A stretch of DNA of 5,249 nt from Candidatus Bathyarchaeota archaeon (GCA_030668645.1 DAOVFC010000041.1:1-5249); one strand, 5' to 3'; numbered from the stretch's first letter, positions 1 through 5,101 are shown. Program-made: numbers and translations. The notes: a model not told the origin generated them from the sequence alone.

Positions 1-95
1 TTCGTAACGGTGGGTTTAACAAGCGTAGAATCAATGATCTTCGCCAATTCCTCTCTTGAAATCGCCAAATCTTCCACCTCTACCCTTAATAACAT
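1..95 (-). CDS. deoC: Deoxyribose-phosphate aldolase, N-terminal fragment (cut by window edge)
   Basis: The minus strand reads open from base 95 to the left edge, giving about 31 residues. They include ELAKIIDSTLVKPTVT, which matches the conserved start of DeoC enzymes (xIDHTxLKPxxT). DeoC is a class I aldolase that reversibly splits 2-deoxyribose-5-phosphate into glyceraldehyde-3-phosphate and acetaldehyde in the cytoplasm. The Schiff-base lysine lies outside the window. The start is uncertain. ATG at 93-95 has a GGAG only 2 bases upstream, which is too close. An in-frame TTG at 66-68 has a strong GAGGTGG (74-80) 5 bases before it and would give the N-terminus length usual for the family. 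The gene lies downstream of the tRNA on the same strand and has its own TATA-like element near 151-161. The family call rests on a short motif, so it is probable rather than certain. Confidence 0.66.
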   Translation of the reverse strand, partial: MLLRVEVEDLAISREELAKIIDSTLVKPTVT

Positions 96-150
96 CTCTC
101 CATTTTTATTCTAACTCCAACTTTTGACTTTCGGGCGGTTCTGAGCTTTT

Positions 151-161
151 CATTTAAATTT
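151..161 (-). promoter_or_regulatory. Candidate TATA box for deoC
   Basis: On the minus strand this AT-only stretch (AAATTTAAAT) resembles an archaeal TATA box. A transcript starting about 25 bases downstream would begin near 130 and give a leader of roughly 35 bases to the ATG at 95, or about 60 to the TTG at 68. The box overlaps the stop codon (154-156) of the broken upstream reading frame. Confidence 0.35.
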
Positions 162-412
162 GTTCAAAATATTTGGCAATAAGTTCCTCTATTTCCTTTT
201 TCCTGCTCATGTTAAGCGAAACCTCTCTTCCGTAGGCTGTCGGTTTGACATGTAGAAATCCCCTTATGATAAGCTTACGAGTCAATTTCTGACATCTCCT
301 TGCTTGTGTTTCGGAAACCCTTTGATAAAAGGGTCAATGGAAATATGAGCTTGTTCCCACTTTCCAGTCTCATCAGCTTGTACAAATCTTCTTTCATCTC
401 TATGAAAGTCAT
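154..412 (-). pseudogene. Possible broken winged-helix regulator
   Basis: Two reading frames on the minus strand each look like half of one small winged-helix DNA-binding protein. The first (ATG 410-412 to the stop at 275-277) contains LYKLMRLESGNKLIFPLTLL followed by SKGFRNTSKEMSE, like the first helices of such a domain. The second, shifted by one base and open from about 333 to the stop at 154-156, contains LTRKLIIRGFLHVKPTAYGR, like a recognition helix running into a wing, and then a charged C-terminal helix. Joined, they are about a dozen residues short between the second helix and the recognition helix, which suggests a small deletion with a frameshift. The stretch from 413 to 503 has no convincing coding sequence. 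Alternatively the second frame could be a real 43-residue protein starting at TTG 283-285, preceded by GGAGATG 10 or so bases upstream. No family is recognised. A sequencing error in a live gene is also possible. Confidence 0.35.
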
Positions 413-542
413 TGAAAGTAGTATTCTAATACGCTGGAGAGAAAAGTTGAGGTGACAACAGGGAAATAGTAACCTTTTCATGATATTCGCCCTCCACATG
501 AGATGGCGGGCCCGAGGGGATTTGAACCCCTGTTCTCCGGCT

Positions 543-557
543 TTCTCTCGCTGGCGC
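543..557 (-). other. tRNA-Arg intron 2, 15 bases, at position 37/38
   Basis: This is the canonical archaeal intron position, one base 3' of the anticodon. The first bulge is G559 G558 | G557 and the second is A544 A543 | A542, each cut between the second and third base. The central helix pairs C563-G545, U562-A546 and C561-G547, with a C560-A548 mismatch as its fourth position. The intron's own helix is only C556-G549 and G555-C550 closing a 4-base loop. At 15 bases it is a very short intron. The outer helix is the anticodon stem itself. Confidence 0.86.
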
Positions 558-565
558 CCGGAGGC

Positions 566-588
566 TTGCGCATCACTTGTTGATGATT
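566..588 (-). other. tRNA-Arg intron 1, 23 bases, at position 29/30
   Basis: This intron interrupts the 5' half of the anticodon stem, a non-canonical site known in TACK archaea. The bulge-helix-bulge fits well. The first bulge is C590 G589 | A588. The central helix is four perfect pairs, G594-C591 with G571-C568 (GCGC on both strands). The second bulge is A567 A566 | G565. Both cuts fall between the second and third bulge base, as the tRNA endonuclease expects. Inside, A587-T583 pairs with G576-T572 (four Watson-Crick pairs and one G-U) around a 6-base loop. The outer flanking helix is weak: only G595-C564 is obvious. Confidence 0.88.
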
Positions 589-634
589 CGGCGCCTTAAT
601 CCATGCTGGGCTACGGGCCCTCAGGTAAGAGTTA

Positions 635-652
635 GATAATGCTAAAAATTAA
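635..652 (-). promoter_or_regulatory. Candidate promoter of tRNA-Arg, overlapping a T-run
   Basis: The minus strand carries AATTAATTTTTAGC here, with its centre about 26 bases before the first base of the tRNA, the spacing expected for an archaeal TATA element. The same TTTTT (648-644) lies about 20 bases after the stop of the upstream regulator gene, so it could also serve as that gene's U-tract terminator. Confidence 0.38.
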
Positions 653-666
653 TTGTTGTGCAAGCC

Positions 667-1167
667 TTATATTTCCATCAGTTCTTCGTTTATCCACCAA
701 GCCCGTTTTTTCCCGGATTTTTCTCCCGAGTAATATTCTACTATGGGTTTTCCAAGCTGTTTTTTTGATGTTCTTTGAATTCTTCTCAGCCTGTTCAAGA
801 TCAGCCATCTGTTCGTCTTCAGATAATCAGCCAACTCTGGTGTGGTTGCGCCTTTGTAGTGCATGAGGTAATCCATTATTTTGTGGTCTATTTCGTCTAT
901 GCAAAAAGTGTGTGGATTCGTTTTTCCCTGTCCATAGGTGAGCAGTTCCAAATCTGCAAGAGATCTTTTGATCTCCGAGAATTCCTCCTCCATTTTGTCG
1001 AGTCTTTTTTCCAGTTCTAATATTTTGTCAGGTTTTGGCGTTTTTTGAAGTTTTTCCGTTATTGCTTCTCGGATGAAATTGCTTCTGTCGCCCTCTGGGA
1101 TGCGCAAGATCATTTCTTTGTAGACTTCTTCAGGTATCTTCACGGACACTGCTCTCAGCTTCTCCAC
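667..1167 (-). CDS. Ribbon-helix-helix / coiled-coil / winged-helix transcription regulator
   Basis: The gene encodes a 166-residue, probably cytoplasmic DNA-binding protein. Residues 4-42 look like a ribbon-helix-helix domain: a beta strand (LRAVSVKIP), a first helix, then GDRSNFIREAITEKL as the second helix. Residues 46-75 are charged with heptad-like spacing (ILELEKRLDKMEEEFSEIKR) and probably form a coiled coil. Residues 90-160 look like a winged helix, with an HTH around TPELADYLKTNRWLILNRLR and a basic wing ending in KKRAWWINEE. The start is GTG (1165-1167), placed by GGTGA (1174-1178) 6 bases upstream. Two DNA-binding domains joined by a coiled coil suggest a dimer or tetramer that contacts two sites. 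No named family is recognised and the ligand is unknown. It diverges from the aldolase/phosphatase gene, so control of that gene, of itself, or both is a reasonable inference. Confidence 0.82.
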   Translation of the reverse strand: MEKLRAVSVKIPEEVYKEMILRIPEGDRSNFIREAITEKLQKTPKPDKILELEKRLDKMEEEFSEIKRSLADLELLTYGQGKTNPHTFCIDEIDHKIMDYLMHYKGATTPELADYLKTNRWLILNRLRRIQRTSKKQLGKPIVEYYSGEKSGKKRAWWINEELMEI

Positions 1168-1178
1168 AGCCCTTCACC

Positions 1179-1208
1179 AGCTTATCTTAGCGCAAGAATT
1201 ATTTTAAT
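1179..1208 (-). promoter_or_regulatory. Promoter and possible operator of the ribbon-helix-helix regulator
   Basis: The minus strand has a TATA-like TTAAAATAA at about 1207-1199. Just downstream, between it and the GGTGA ribosome binding site, lies GATAAGCT (1186-1179). That octamer recurs at 268-275 and 3096-3103. Its place around the transcription start would suit a repressor site, possibly for the gene's own product. Confidence 0.35.
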
Positions 1209-1223
1209 TGCGTGTTTTCTTTC

Positions 1224-1238
1224 GGAAATGTTTTAAGG
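1224..1238 (+). promoter_or_regulatory. Candidate BRE/TATA promoter of the aldolase/phosphatase gene
   Basis: A purine-rich GGAAATG (1224-1230) sits directly before TTTTAAGG (1231-1238), matching the BRE-then-TATA layout of archaeal promoters. Transcription would start near 1260, giving a leader of about 23 bases that contains GTGAT (1274-1278). That pentamer can pair with the 16S rRNA 3' end and lies 5 bases before the ATG. Confidence 0.45.
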
Positions 1239-1283
1239 GCGATGACTAACTCTACATCGGAAACCGTGTTTAAGTGATGTAAG

Positions 1284-2405
1284 ATGCCGAGAAAAACCAC
1301 AATTTCCCTGATCAAATGTGATGTGGGCTCGTTAGCCGGCCATCATGTTGTTCCTGAACCGTTGCTTAGCATAGGAGAGAAAAATCTTAAGAAAGCCAGA
1401 GAAGACGGACTAATAAATAGTTACTATGTTTTTCACGTCGGAGACGACCTTCAACTTCTAACAGTGCACGAAAAAGGCGGGTCGAATCCAGAGATCCATA
1501 AACTCGCATGGAACACCTTCCAAGAAGCCGCCAAAAAAGCCGCAGAATTGAAGCTCTACGGTGCTGGGCAAGACCTTTTGAAAAACGCCTTCAGCGGAAA
1601 CGTTCGTGGAATGGGTCCCGGCGTCGCAGAAATGGAAATAGAAGAAAGAGGCTCCGATCCGATAGTGGTTTTTGCAGCAGACAAAACCTCCGCCGGATGC
1701 TTCAACCTTCCATTATTCAAGATATTCGCCGACCCCATGAGCACCGCTGGACTCATAATTGACCCGGGCATGGCTGGCGGCTTCAAATTCGAGGTCATGG
1801 ATGTCAAAGAGAACAAAAAAGTTGTAGTTAAGTGCCCCGAAGAAATGTATGAGTTAATCGCCTTAATCGGAACAGTGGGACGTTACATGATTTCACGTGT
1901 GTGGCGAGCTAGAGACGACCTGATATGCGCCGTTGGAAGCGTAACAAGACTCTCGCTGATCGCTGGAAAATACGTTGGAAAAGACGATCCAGTTATGATT
2001 GCGCGTGCACAGCATGGGTTACCCGCTCTCGGAGAGATTCTTGTACCTTTTATGCACAGCTATCTTGTGCAGGGATGGATGCGTGGAAGCCACTGGGGCC
2101 CAATAATGCCGGTTGGTTTAAAAGACGCCAAATGCACGGCGTTTGATGGTCCTCCGAGAATAGTTGCCCTAGGTTTTCAGGTTGCGAACGGAAAAATTGC
2201 AGGTGACGATGAAGGAAAACCGATGATAGCAGATATGTTTGATGACCCAGCGTTCGACTTGGCTAGACGTGAGACCTTAGACTACGCTTCGATGCTTAGA
2301 CGTATGGGAGAGTTTGAACCCGCACGTTTAGGCGTTGAAGAGATGGAATATACTTCGCTTTCGAAGGTTCTGGGAAAGCTGAAAGACCGGTTCAAGCCAG
2401 CTTAA
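1284..2405 (+). CDS. fbp: Fructose-1,6-bisphosphate aldolase/phosphatase
   Basis: This is the bifunctional archaeal (class V) enzyme of gluconeogenesis. It condenses dihydroxyacetone phosphate with glyceraldehyde-3-phosphate and then removes the C1 phosphate to give fructose-6-phosphate. The 373 residues align end to end with the family. Visible signatures are the N-terminal TTISLIKCDVGSLAGHH (Asp13, His20), the metal-binding HVGDD (Asp54, Asp55), GAGQDLL (Gln96), the FSGNVRGMGPGVAEMEIEER block at 103-122, AADKT (Asp133), GKYVGKDDP and WMRGSHWGP. Lys233 in GKDD corresponds to the Schiff-base lysine of the aldolase step, with Tyr230 and Asp234/Asp235 beside it. All expected metal and catalytic residues appear present. 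The C-terminus stops soon after KDRF and lacks the longer tail of some crenarchaeal forms. ATG 1284 is favoured by GTGAT 5 bases upstream. The gene diverges from a regulator and ends 23 bases from a convergent gene. Confidence 0.97.
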   Translation: MPRKTTISLIKCDVGSLAGHHVVPEPLLSIGEKNLKKAREDGLINSYYVFHVGDDLQLLTVHEKGGSNPEIHKLAWNTFQEAAKKAAELKLYGAGQDLLKNAFSGNVRGMGPGVAEMEIEERGSDPIVVFAADKTSAGCFNLPLFKIFADPMSTAGLIIDPGMAGGFKFEVMDVKENKKVVVKCPEEMYELIALIGTVGRYMISRVWRARDDLICAVGSVTRLSLIAGKYVGKDDPVMIARAQHGLPALGEILVPFMHSYLVQGWMRGSHWGPIMPVGLKDAKCTAFDGPPRIVALGFQVANGKIAGDDEGKPMIADMFDDPAFDLARRETLDYASMLRRMGEFEPARLGVEEMEYTSLSKVLGKLKDRFKPA

Positions 2406-2428
2406 GCTCTCTCTTTCGTTAAGCAAAT
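2406..2428. terminator. Short convergent intergenic gap, possible overlapping termination
   Basis: Only 23 bases separate the stop codons of two convergent genes. After the aldolase/phosphatase stop the plus strand has the pyrimidine run CTCTCTCTTTCGTT, a plausible weak archaeal termination tract. No hairpin is visible. Transcripts from both sides may overlap here. Confidence 0.25.
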
Positions 2429-2977
2429 CTATGCGCTTCTTATCTTCGCTAGTTCTTCGTATCGATTTTTTACGATTTTGTAAAGTGTTTGTCGCAGCTC
2501 CTCTCCAACAAATTCGCTTTGTTTGATAATCAACATTTTCCTTGCCAATTCGGCGTCGCCTAATCTGCTAAACCACACCTCAAAATCTCTGCGGTTGGTA
2601 TGAAACTCCACGGAGCTTATGTCTATTTTTTGAATCTTGTCGCAGAAATCTTGGAGACTCGTTGCGTAAATGCTCAGCGGCTTTCCTGCGTCAGCATAGA
2701 AATGAAACGATTTTTCCATAGGTGTATGCGCCAAAATTTCTACCGCCTTTTCTCTATTAATCTCTGGAAAACCTAAGGCTTCTCTCCCCTCCCTTGTCAT
2801 GGCATAAAATCCCTTCTCTGGAGTTTCAACGTATCCCATTCGGGTAAGCCCTATTACATGCATCATGACTGGTGGAAAGCTCAGCCCAACTTGTTTCGCT
2901 ATTTCAGTAGCCTTAGCTGGCTTGCCTGACATCCACATTGTTTCGAGAACTAACCTTTTAACCGGAGATAAACGCAT
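2429..2977 (-). CDS. Winged-helix protein with DUF5752-like C-terminal domain
   Basis: The protein has 182 residues. Residues 1-70 form a MarR/PadR-like winged helix: LSPVKRLVLETMW, KATEIAKQVGLSFPPVMMHV as the HTH, then LTRMGYVETPEKGFYAMTREG as wing and final helix. Residues 88-180 carry FHFY (91-94), ATSLQDF, SSVEFHTNRRDFEVWF (121-136) and LGDAELA (139-145). This pattern resembles DUF5752, an uncharacterised domain that I recall near glycosyltransferases and glycan enzymes; the match is by eye. The adjacent glycosyltransferase gene, divergent and 208 bases away, fits that association. A role as a regulator that senses a sugar or glycan signal is inference. ATG 2975-2977 is the likely start. 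The TATA box lies only about 26 bases away, so the mRNA may be leaderless. No signal peptide or membrane segment is seen. Confidence 0.75.
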   Translation of the reverse strand: MRLSPVKRLVLETMWMSGKPAKATEIAKQVGLSFPPVMMHVIGLTRMGYVETPEKGFYAMTREGREALGFPEINREKAVEILAHTPMEKSFHFYADAGKPLSIYATSLQDFCDKIQKIDISSVEFHTNRRDFEVWFSRLGDAELARKMLIIKQSEFVGEELRQTLYKIVKNRYEELAKIRSA

Positions 2978-2998
2978 TCTGCCGTACCCCTGATAACT

Positions 2999-3006
2999 TA
3001 TTATAT
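2999..3006 (-). promoter_or_regulatory. TATA box of the DUF5752-like gene
   Basis: The minus strand reads ATATAATA, a good TATA element. Its centre is about 26 bases before the ATG at 2977, which places the transcript start at or within a base or two of the start codon. The GGGGT near 2990-2986 would then lie outside the mRNA. Confidence 0.5.
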
Positions 3007-3073
3007 GTACTATCTGCTTTTCAAACTTTCTATAGGGAAAGGGAAATGTTTGAATAGAAGATTATTCCATACC

Positions 3074-3102
3074 GCTTATCTGCGCGCGCTACAAGGATAA
3101 GC
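3074..3102. repeat. Inverted repeat GCTTATC/GATAAGC
   Basis: GCTTATC (3074-3080) and GATAAGC (3096-3102) form a perfect 7-base inverted repeat around a 15-base spacer rich in GC dinucleotides. It lies between the divergent promoters of the DUF5752-like gene and the glycosyltransferase. The half site also occurs at 1179-1186 and 268-275. It could be an operator, but this is inference. Confidence 0.4.
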
Positions 3103-3118
3103 TAATGTTCTTTAGGAA

Positions 3119-3154
3119 ACGTAAATAAGCATGACACGCTAAAGCAATAAATCA
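3119..3154 (+). promoter_or_regulatory. Candidate promoter region of the glycosyltransferase operon
   Basis: Two AT-rich TATA-like elements are visible: GTAAATAA (3121-3128), implying a leader of about 35 bases, and CAATAAATC (3145-3153), implying a leader of about 10 bases that still includes GGTGA. The sequence alone does not decide between them. Confidence 0.28.
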
Positions 3155-3185
3155 TTGCGGAGTAAACGAAAACGGTGAAAAATTG

Positions 3186-4433
3186 ATGAAGATGGCTGTG
3201 CTGGTGTACGAGTATCCGCCGAAAATCGTTGGTGGTTTAGGAACATACGCCGCTGAAATTACGAGAAAGTTCGTTTTGATGGAGCATGATGTCTCAGTTT
3301 TCACCATGAATGATGACGTGGGCGGTCTTCCAACCCGAGAAATTTGGCGAGGTATAGAGATTCATCGTCCGTTACACATTGATATTTCGGATTCTCTGCC
3401 AGACGTGATCGCTGAAGACATCAAGAAATGGGGCAGAGGCATCCAGCTGTTCTCCAAAATCCTTATCTACAACTATTTGAGCGCTTCAAAACTTGTTAAT
3501 GAGCTTATTAAGAAAGAGAGCTTCAAATATGACATTGTAATCGCGCATGACTGGCTCTCCGTGATCGGCGGAATAACGATTAAGAAAGAATCTGGATTGC
3601 CGCTTGTCTTCCACGTTCACTCCACAGAAAGGGGAAGAACCCTCGGAAACGGTTCAGAAGTTGTAAACAACATTGAATCTCACGGCGCCAGGGCAGCCGA
3701 CTTAATTTTGACGGTGTCACACGCCATGAAGGATGAGCTTCTCAAATTAGGTTTTCCGAAAGATAGAATTCGAGTATGCTACAACGGAGTTGACCCGCAA
3801 AAATACAATCCGAAAGCATCGAGCAAACAGATTAAGGAGCTTAGAAGTTTTTACGGCTTGAAAGATGATGACTTTATGATTCTTTTCATCGGAAGGCTTG
3901 TGGGAGTTAAAGGCGTTGACAAACTTATAATGGCGATGCCACATATTTTGCAGAGAATACCTAACGCTAAGCTGGTCATCGTTGGTCTGGGTGGATTACA
4001 AGAGTATCTGGTTAACTTGGTGAGAACCATAAAACTGCAGGATTTCATAAAGTTCCGCTTCGAGTTTTTGCCGGAGGAAGAACGCATCCTTCATTACGCT
4101 GCTTGCGACATCGCAGTCTTTCCAAGCCTTTACGAACCGTTTGGAATAGTCGTCCTCGAAGCCATGAGCATGGAACGCCCAGTCGTCGTAGGTGCAGCCG
4201 GAGTCAGCGGAATGCGAGAAATAGTTGTTCCCTGCGGTGAAGATCAATGCGGTTTCCATGTTAACCCGAACAACCCAGCGGACATCGCCTGGGGCATCAC
4301 AAGCGCTTTAGAAAGTACTGAAAAGAAAGAATGGCTTGGAAAAAACGGACGACGCAGAGTTTTAGACGAGTTTACATGGGATAAAATCGCTGAAAATACA
4401 GTCACGTTTTATGAGCAAGTAGTCAAGCGTTAA
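3186..4433 (+). CDS. GT4 / glycogen-synthase-like glycosyltransferase
   Basis: This 415-residue, probably cytoplasmic GT-B enzyme is predicted to transfer a sugar from a nucleotide donor with retention of configuration. The N-terminal domain has EYPPKIVGGLGTY (9-21), a KxxGGL-type glycine loop like the KxGGL of starch and glycogen synthases, then HDW (121-123) and HVHSTERGR (143-151). The C-terminal domain has YNGVD (199-203), FIGRLVGVKGVD with Arg237 and Lys242 as phosphate-binding residues, and EPFGIVVLE (317-325), the E-x7-E motif. Archaeal glycogen synthases of similar size make alpha-1,4-glucan, but donor and acceptor cannot be fixed from sequence; sucrose-, trehalose- or lipid-glycan-type products remain possible. 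ATG 3186 is chosen because GGTGA (3174-3178) lies 7 bases upstream. TTG 3183 and ATG 3192 are less well spaced. The next gene follows after 29 bases, suggesting an operon. Confidence 0.92.
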   Translation: MKMAVLVYEYPPKIVGGLGTYAAEITRKFVLMEHDVSVFTMNDDVGGLPTREIWRGIEIHRPLHIDISDSLPDVIAEDIKKWGRGIQLFSKILIYNYLSASKLVNELIKKESFKYDIVIAHDWLSVIGGITIKKESGLPLVFHVHSTERGRTLGNGSEVVNNIESHGARAADLILTVSHAMKDELLKLGFPKDRIRVCYNGVDPQKYNPKASSKQIKELRSFYGLKDDDFMILFIGRLVGVKGVDKLIMAMPHILQRIPNAKLVIVGLGGLQEYLVNLVRTIKLQDFIKFRFEFLPEEERILHYAACDIAVFPSLYEPFGIVVLEAMSMERPVVVGAAGVSGMREIVVPCGEDQCGFHVNPNNPADIAWGITSALESTEKKEWLGKNGRRRVLDEFTWDKIAENTVTFYEQVVKR

Positions 4434-4462
4434 AATTTACGTTAGAAATCGAGTGACTCCCA

Positions 4463-5083
4463 TTGAACTCTAAGGGTTCTATAAACTTAAGGCAGAAAAT
4501 CGCAAGAGAGGCAGCCACCCTTCTTTACTCGGGAGTTGAAAAAGAGTATAAGCAAGCAAAACTGAAGGCTGCCAAAACATTTGGAGTACACTTTCTCCCG
4601 ACAAACCTCGAAGTAGCCAAGGAATTCGATAAAATAGCTGAAGAAAACGAAGGCGCAACCAGACGGAAACATTTGGTTCAAATGCGCAAAGAAGCGTTAA
4701 AACTGATGAAGGTTCTTAAGGCGTACAACCCAGTTCTCACCGGCAGTGTCTGGCGTGGGACAATACATCGAAAAAGCGACATTGACATAGTTGTATACCA
4801 TGATGAACCGAACGACGTTTTGGCAACGTTAAGACAAAACAAGCTCAGAGTGCTTAGAACCGAACGGATGACCGTGACCAAGCAAGGACAGAAAAAGACG
4901 TCCCTGCATCTGCACATAGATTCACCGACTAAAGAAAAAGCCGAAGTAATCGTCAGAAGCCGTGAAGAAATTAACAATAAAGGTAAATGCGAAATATTCG
5001 GAGACACAATCACGGGTCTTAACATCCAAGAGCTGGAGAAAACACTTAACAAAAATCCAACCAAAAGGTTTGTCCCTTTCTGA
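4463..5083 (+). CDS. Archaeal polymerase-beta-type nucleotidyltransferase, function unknown
   Basis: This 206-residue protein carries the minimal nucleotidyltransferase signature TGSVWRGTIHRKSDIDIVV (93-111): Gly94-Ser95 followed by the metal-binding Asp106 and Asp108. A third carboxylate is probably Glu161 in KAEVIVRS. The first 90 residues are a conserved-looking helical segment (REAATLLYSGVEKEYKQAKL onward), and the C-terminus ends in NPTKRFVPF. I recall similar full-length proteins from Thaumarchaeota and relatives, without an assigned role. Members of the superfamily add a nucleotide to proteins, RNA or small molecules; which applies here is unknown. The start is TTG 4463: an in-frame stop at 4454-4456 lies just upstream, the next in-frame ATG would remove over 70 conserved residues, and GTGA sits 6 bases before the TTG. 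It is probably co-transcribed with the glycosyltransferase. Confidence 0.87.
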   Translation: MNSKGSINLRQKIAREAATLLYSGVEKEYKQAKLKAAKTFGVHFLPTNLEVAKEFDKIAEENEGATRRKHLVQMRKEALKLMKVLKAYNPVLTGSVWRGTIHRKSDIDIVVYHDEPNDVLATLRQNKLRVLRTERMTVTKQGQKKTSLHLHIDSPTKEKAEVIVRSREEINNKGKCEIFGDTITGLNIQELEKTLNKNPTKRFVPF

Positions 5084-5101
5084 ACATTGCAATTACCAAT
5101 T

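Larger units (their letters stand above)
504..620 (-). tRNA. tRNA-Arg(CCG) with two introns and encoded CCA
   Basis: Read on the minus strand, the acceptor stem is perfect: GGGCCCG (620-614) pairs with CGGGCCC (514-508). Then come discriminator G507 and CCA (506-504) in the DNA. The T arm is AGGGG-TTCAAAT-CCCCT (531-515), and the D arm (611-593) carries the GG at 602-601. A standard tRNA would be 76 bases to the discriminator. This one is 114, so 38 bases must be removed. Taking out 588-566 (23 bases) and 557-543 (15 bases) restores a perfect 5-pair anticodon stem, CCGGC with GCCGG, and a 7-base loop CTCCGGA with U33 and anticodon CCG, which reads the arginine codon CGG. The body resembles archaeal tRNA-Arg, including the TAGCCCAG D-arm start and the G discriminator. 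No other intron choice that I tried gives both a paired stem and U33. It lies 46 bases downstream of the ribbon-helix-helix gene on the same strand. Confidence 0.93.

Noticed and set aside
86..103. A five-codon frame on the minus strand overlapping the possible deoC start, as a leader peptide.
   Set aside because: A frame this short is expected by chance, and its GGAG lies 11 bases away. There is no attenuator structure.
572..586. A tRNA anticodon CAU or GAU read from the first hairpin (CATCA...TGATG).
   Set aside because: Using these bases as the anticodon leaves no 5-pair anticodon stem with GCCGG at 541-537. The hairpin is explained fully as the interior of intron 1.
581..586. TGATGA on the plus strand as a C box of a C/D guide RNA.
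   Set aside because: It is on the strand opposite the tRNA, lies inside the intron 1 hairpin, and no paired D box at suitable spacing was found.
639..1236. Three plus-strand frames opposite the ribbon-helix-helix gene.
   Set aside because: They are Phe- and Ser-rich antisense translations without ribosome binding sites. The minus-strand protein has recognisable domains.
1508..2146. Other-frame open stretches within the aldolase/phosphatase gene.
   Set aside because: The main frame matches a well-known enzyme from end to end, so these are by-products of its codon use.
3183..3185. TTG at 3183 as the glycosyltransferase start.
   Set aside because: It leaves only 4 bases after GGTGA, while the adjacent in-frame ATG at 3186 has 7 and is the stronger start codon.
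3747..4259. Minus-strand frames within the glycosyltransferase gene.
   Set aside because: They lie opposite conserved GT-B motifs (RLVGVKG, EPFGIVVLE) and have no start signals or domains.
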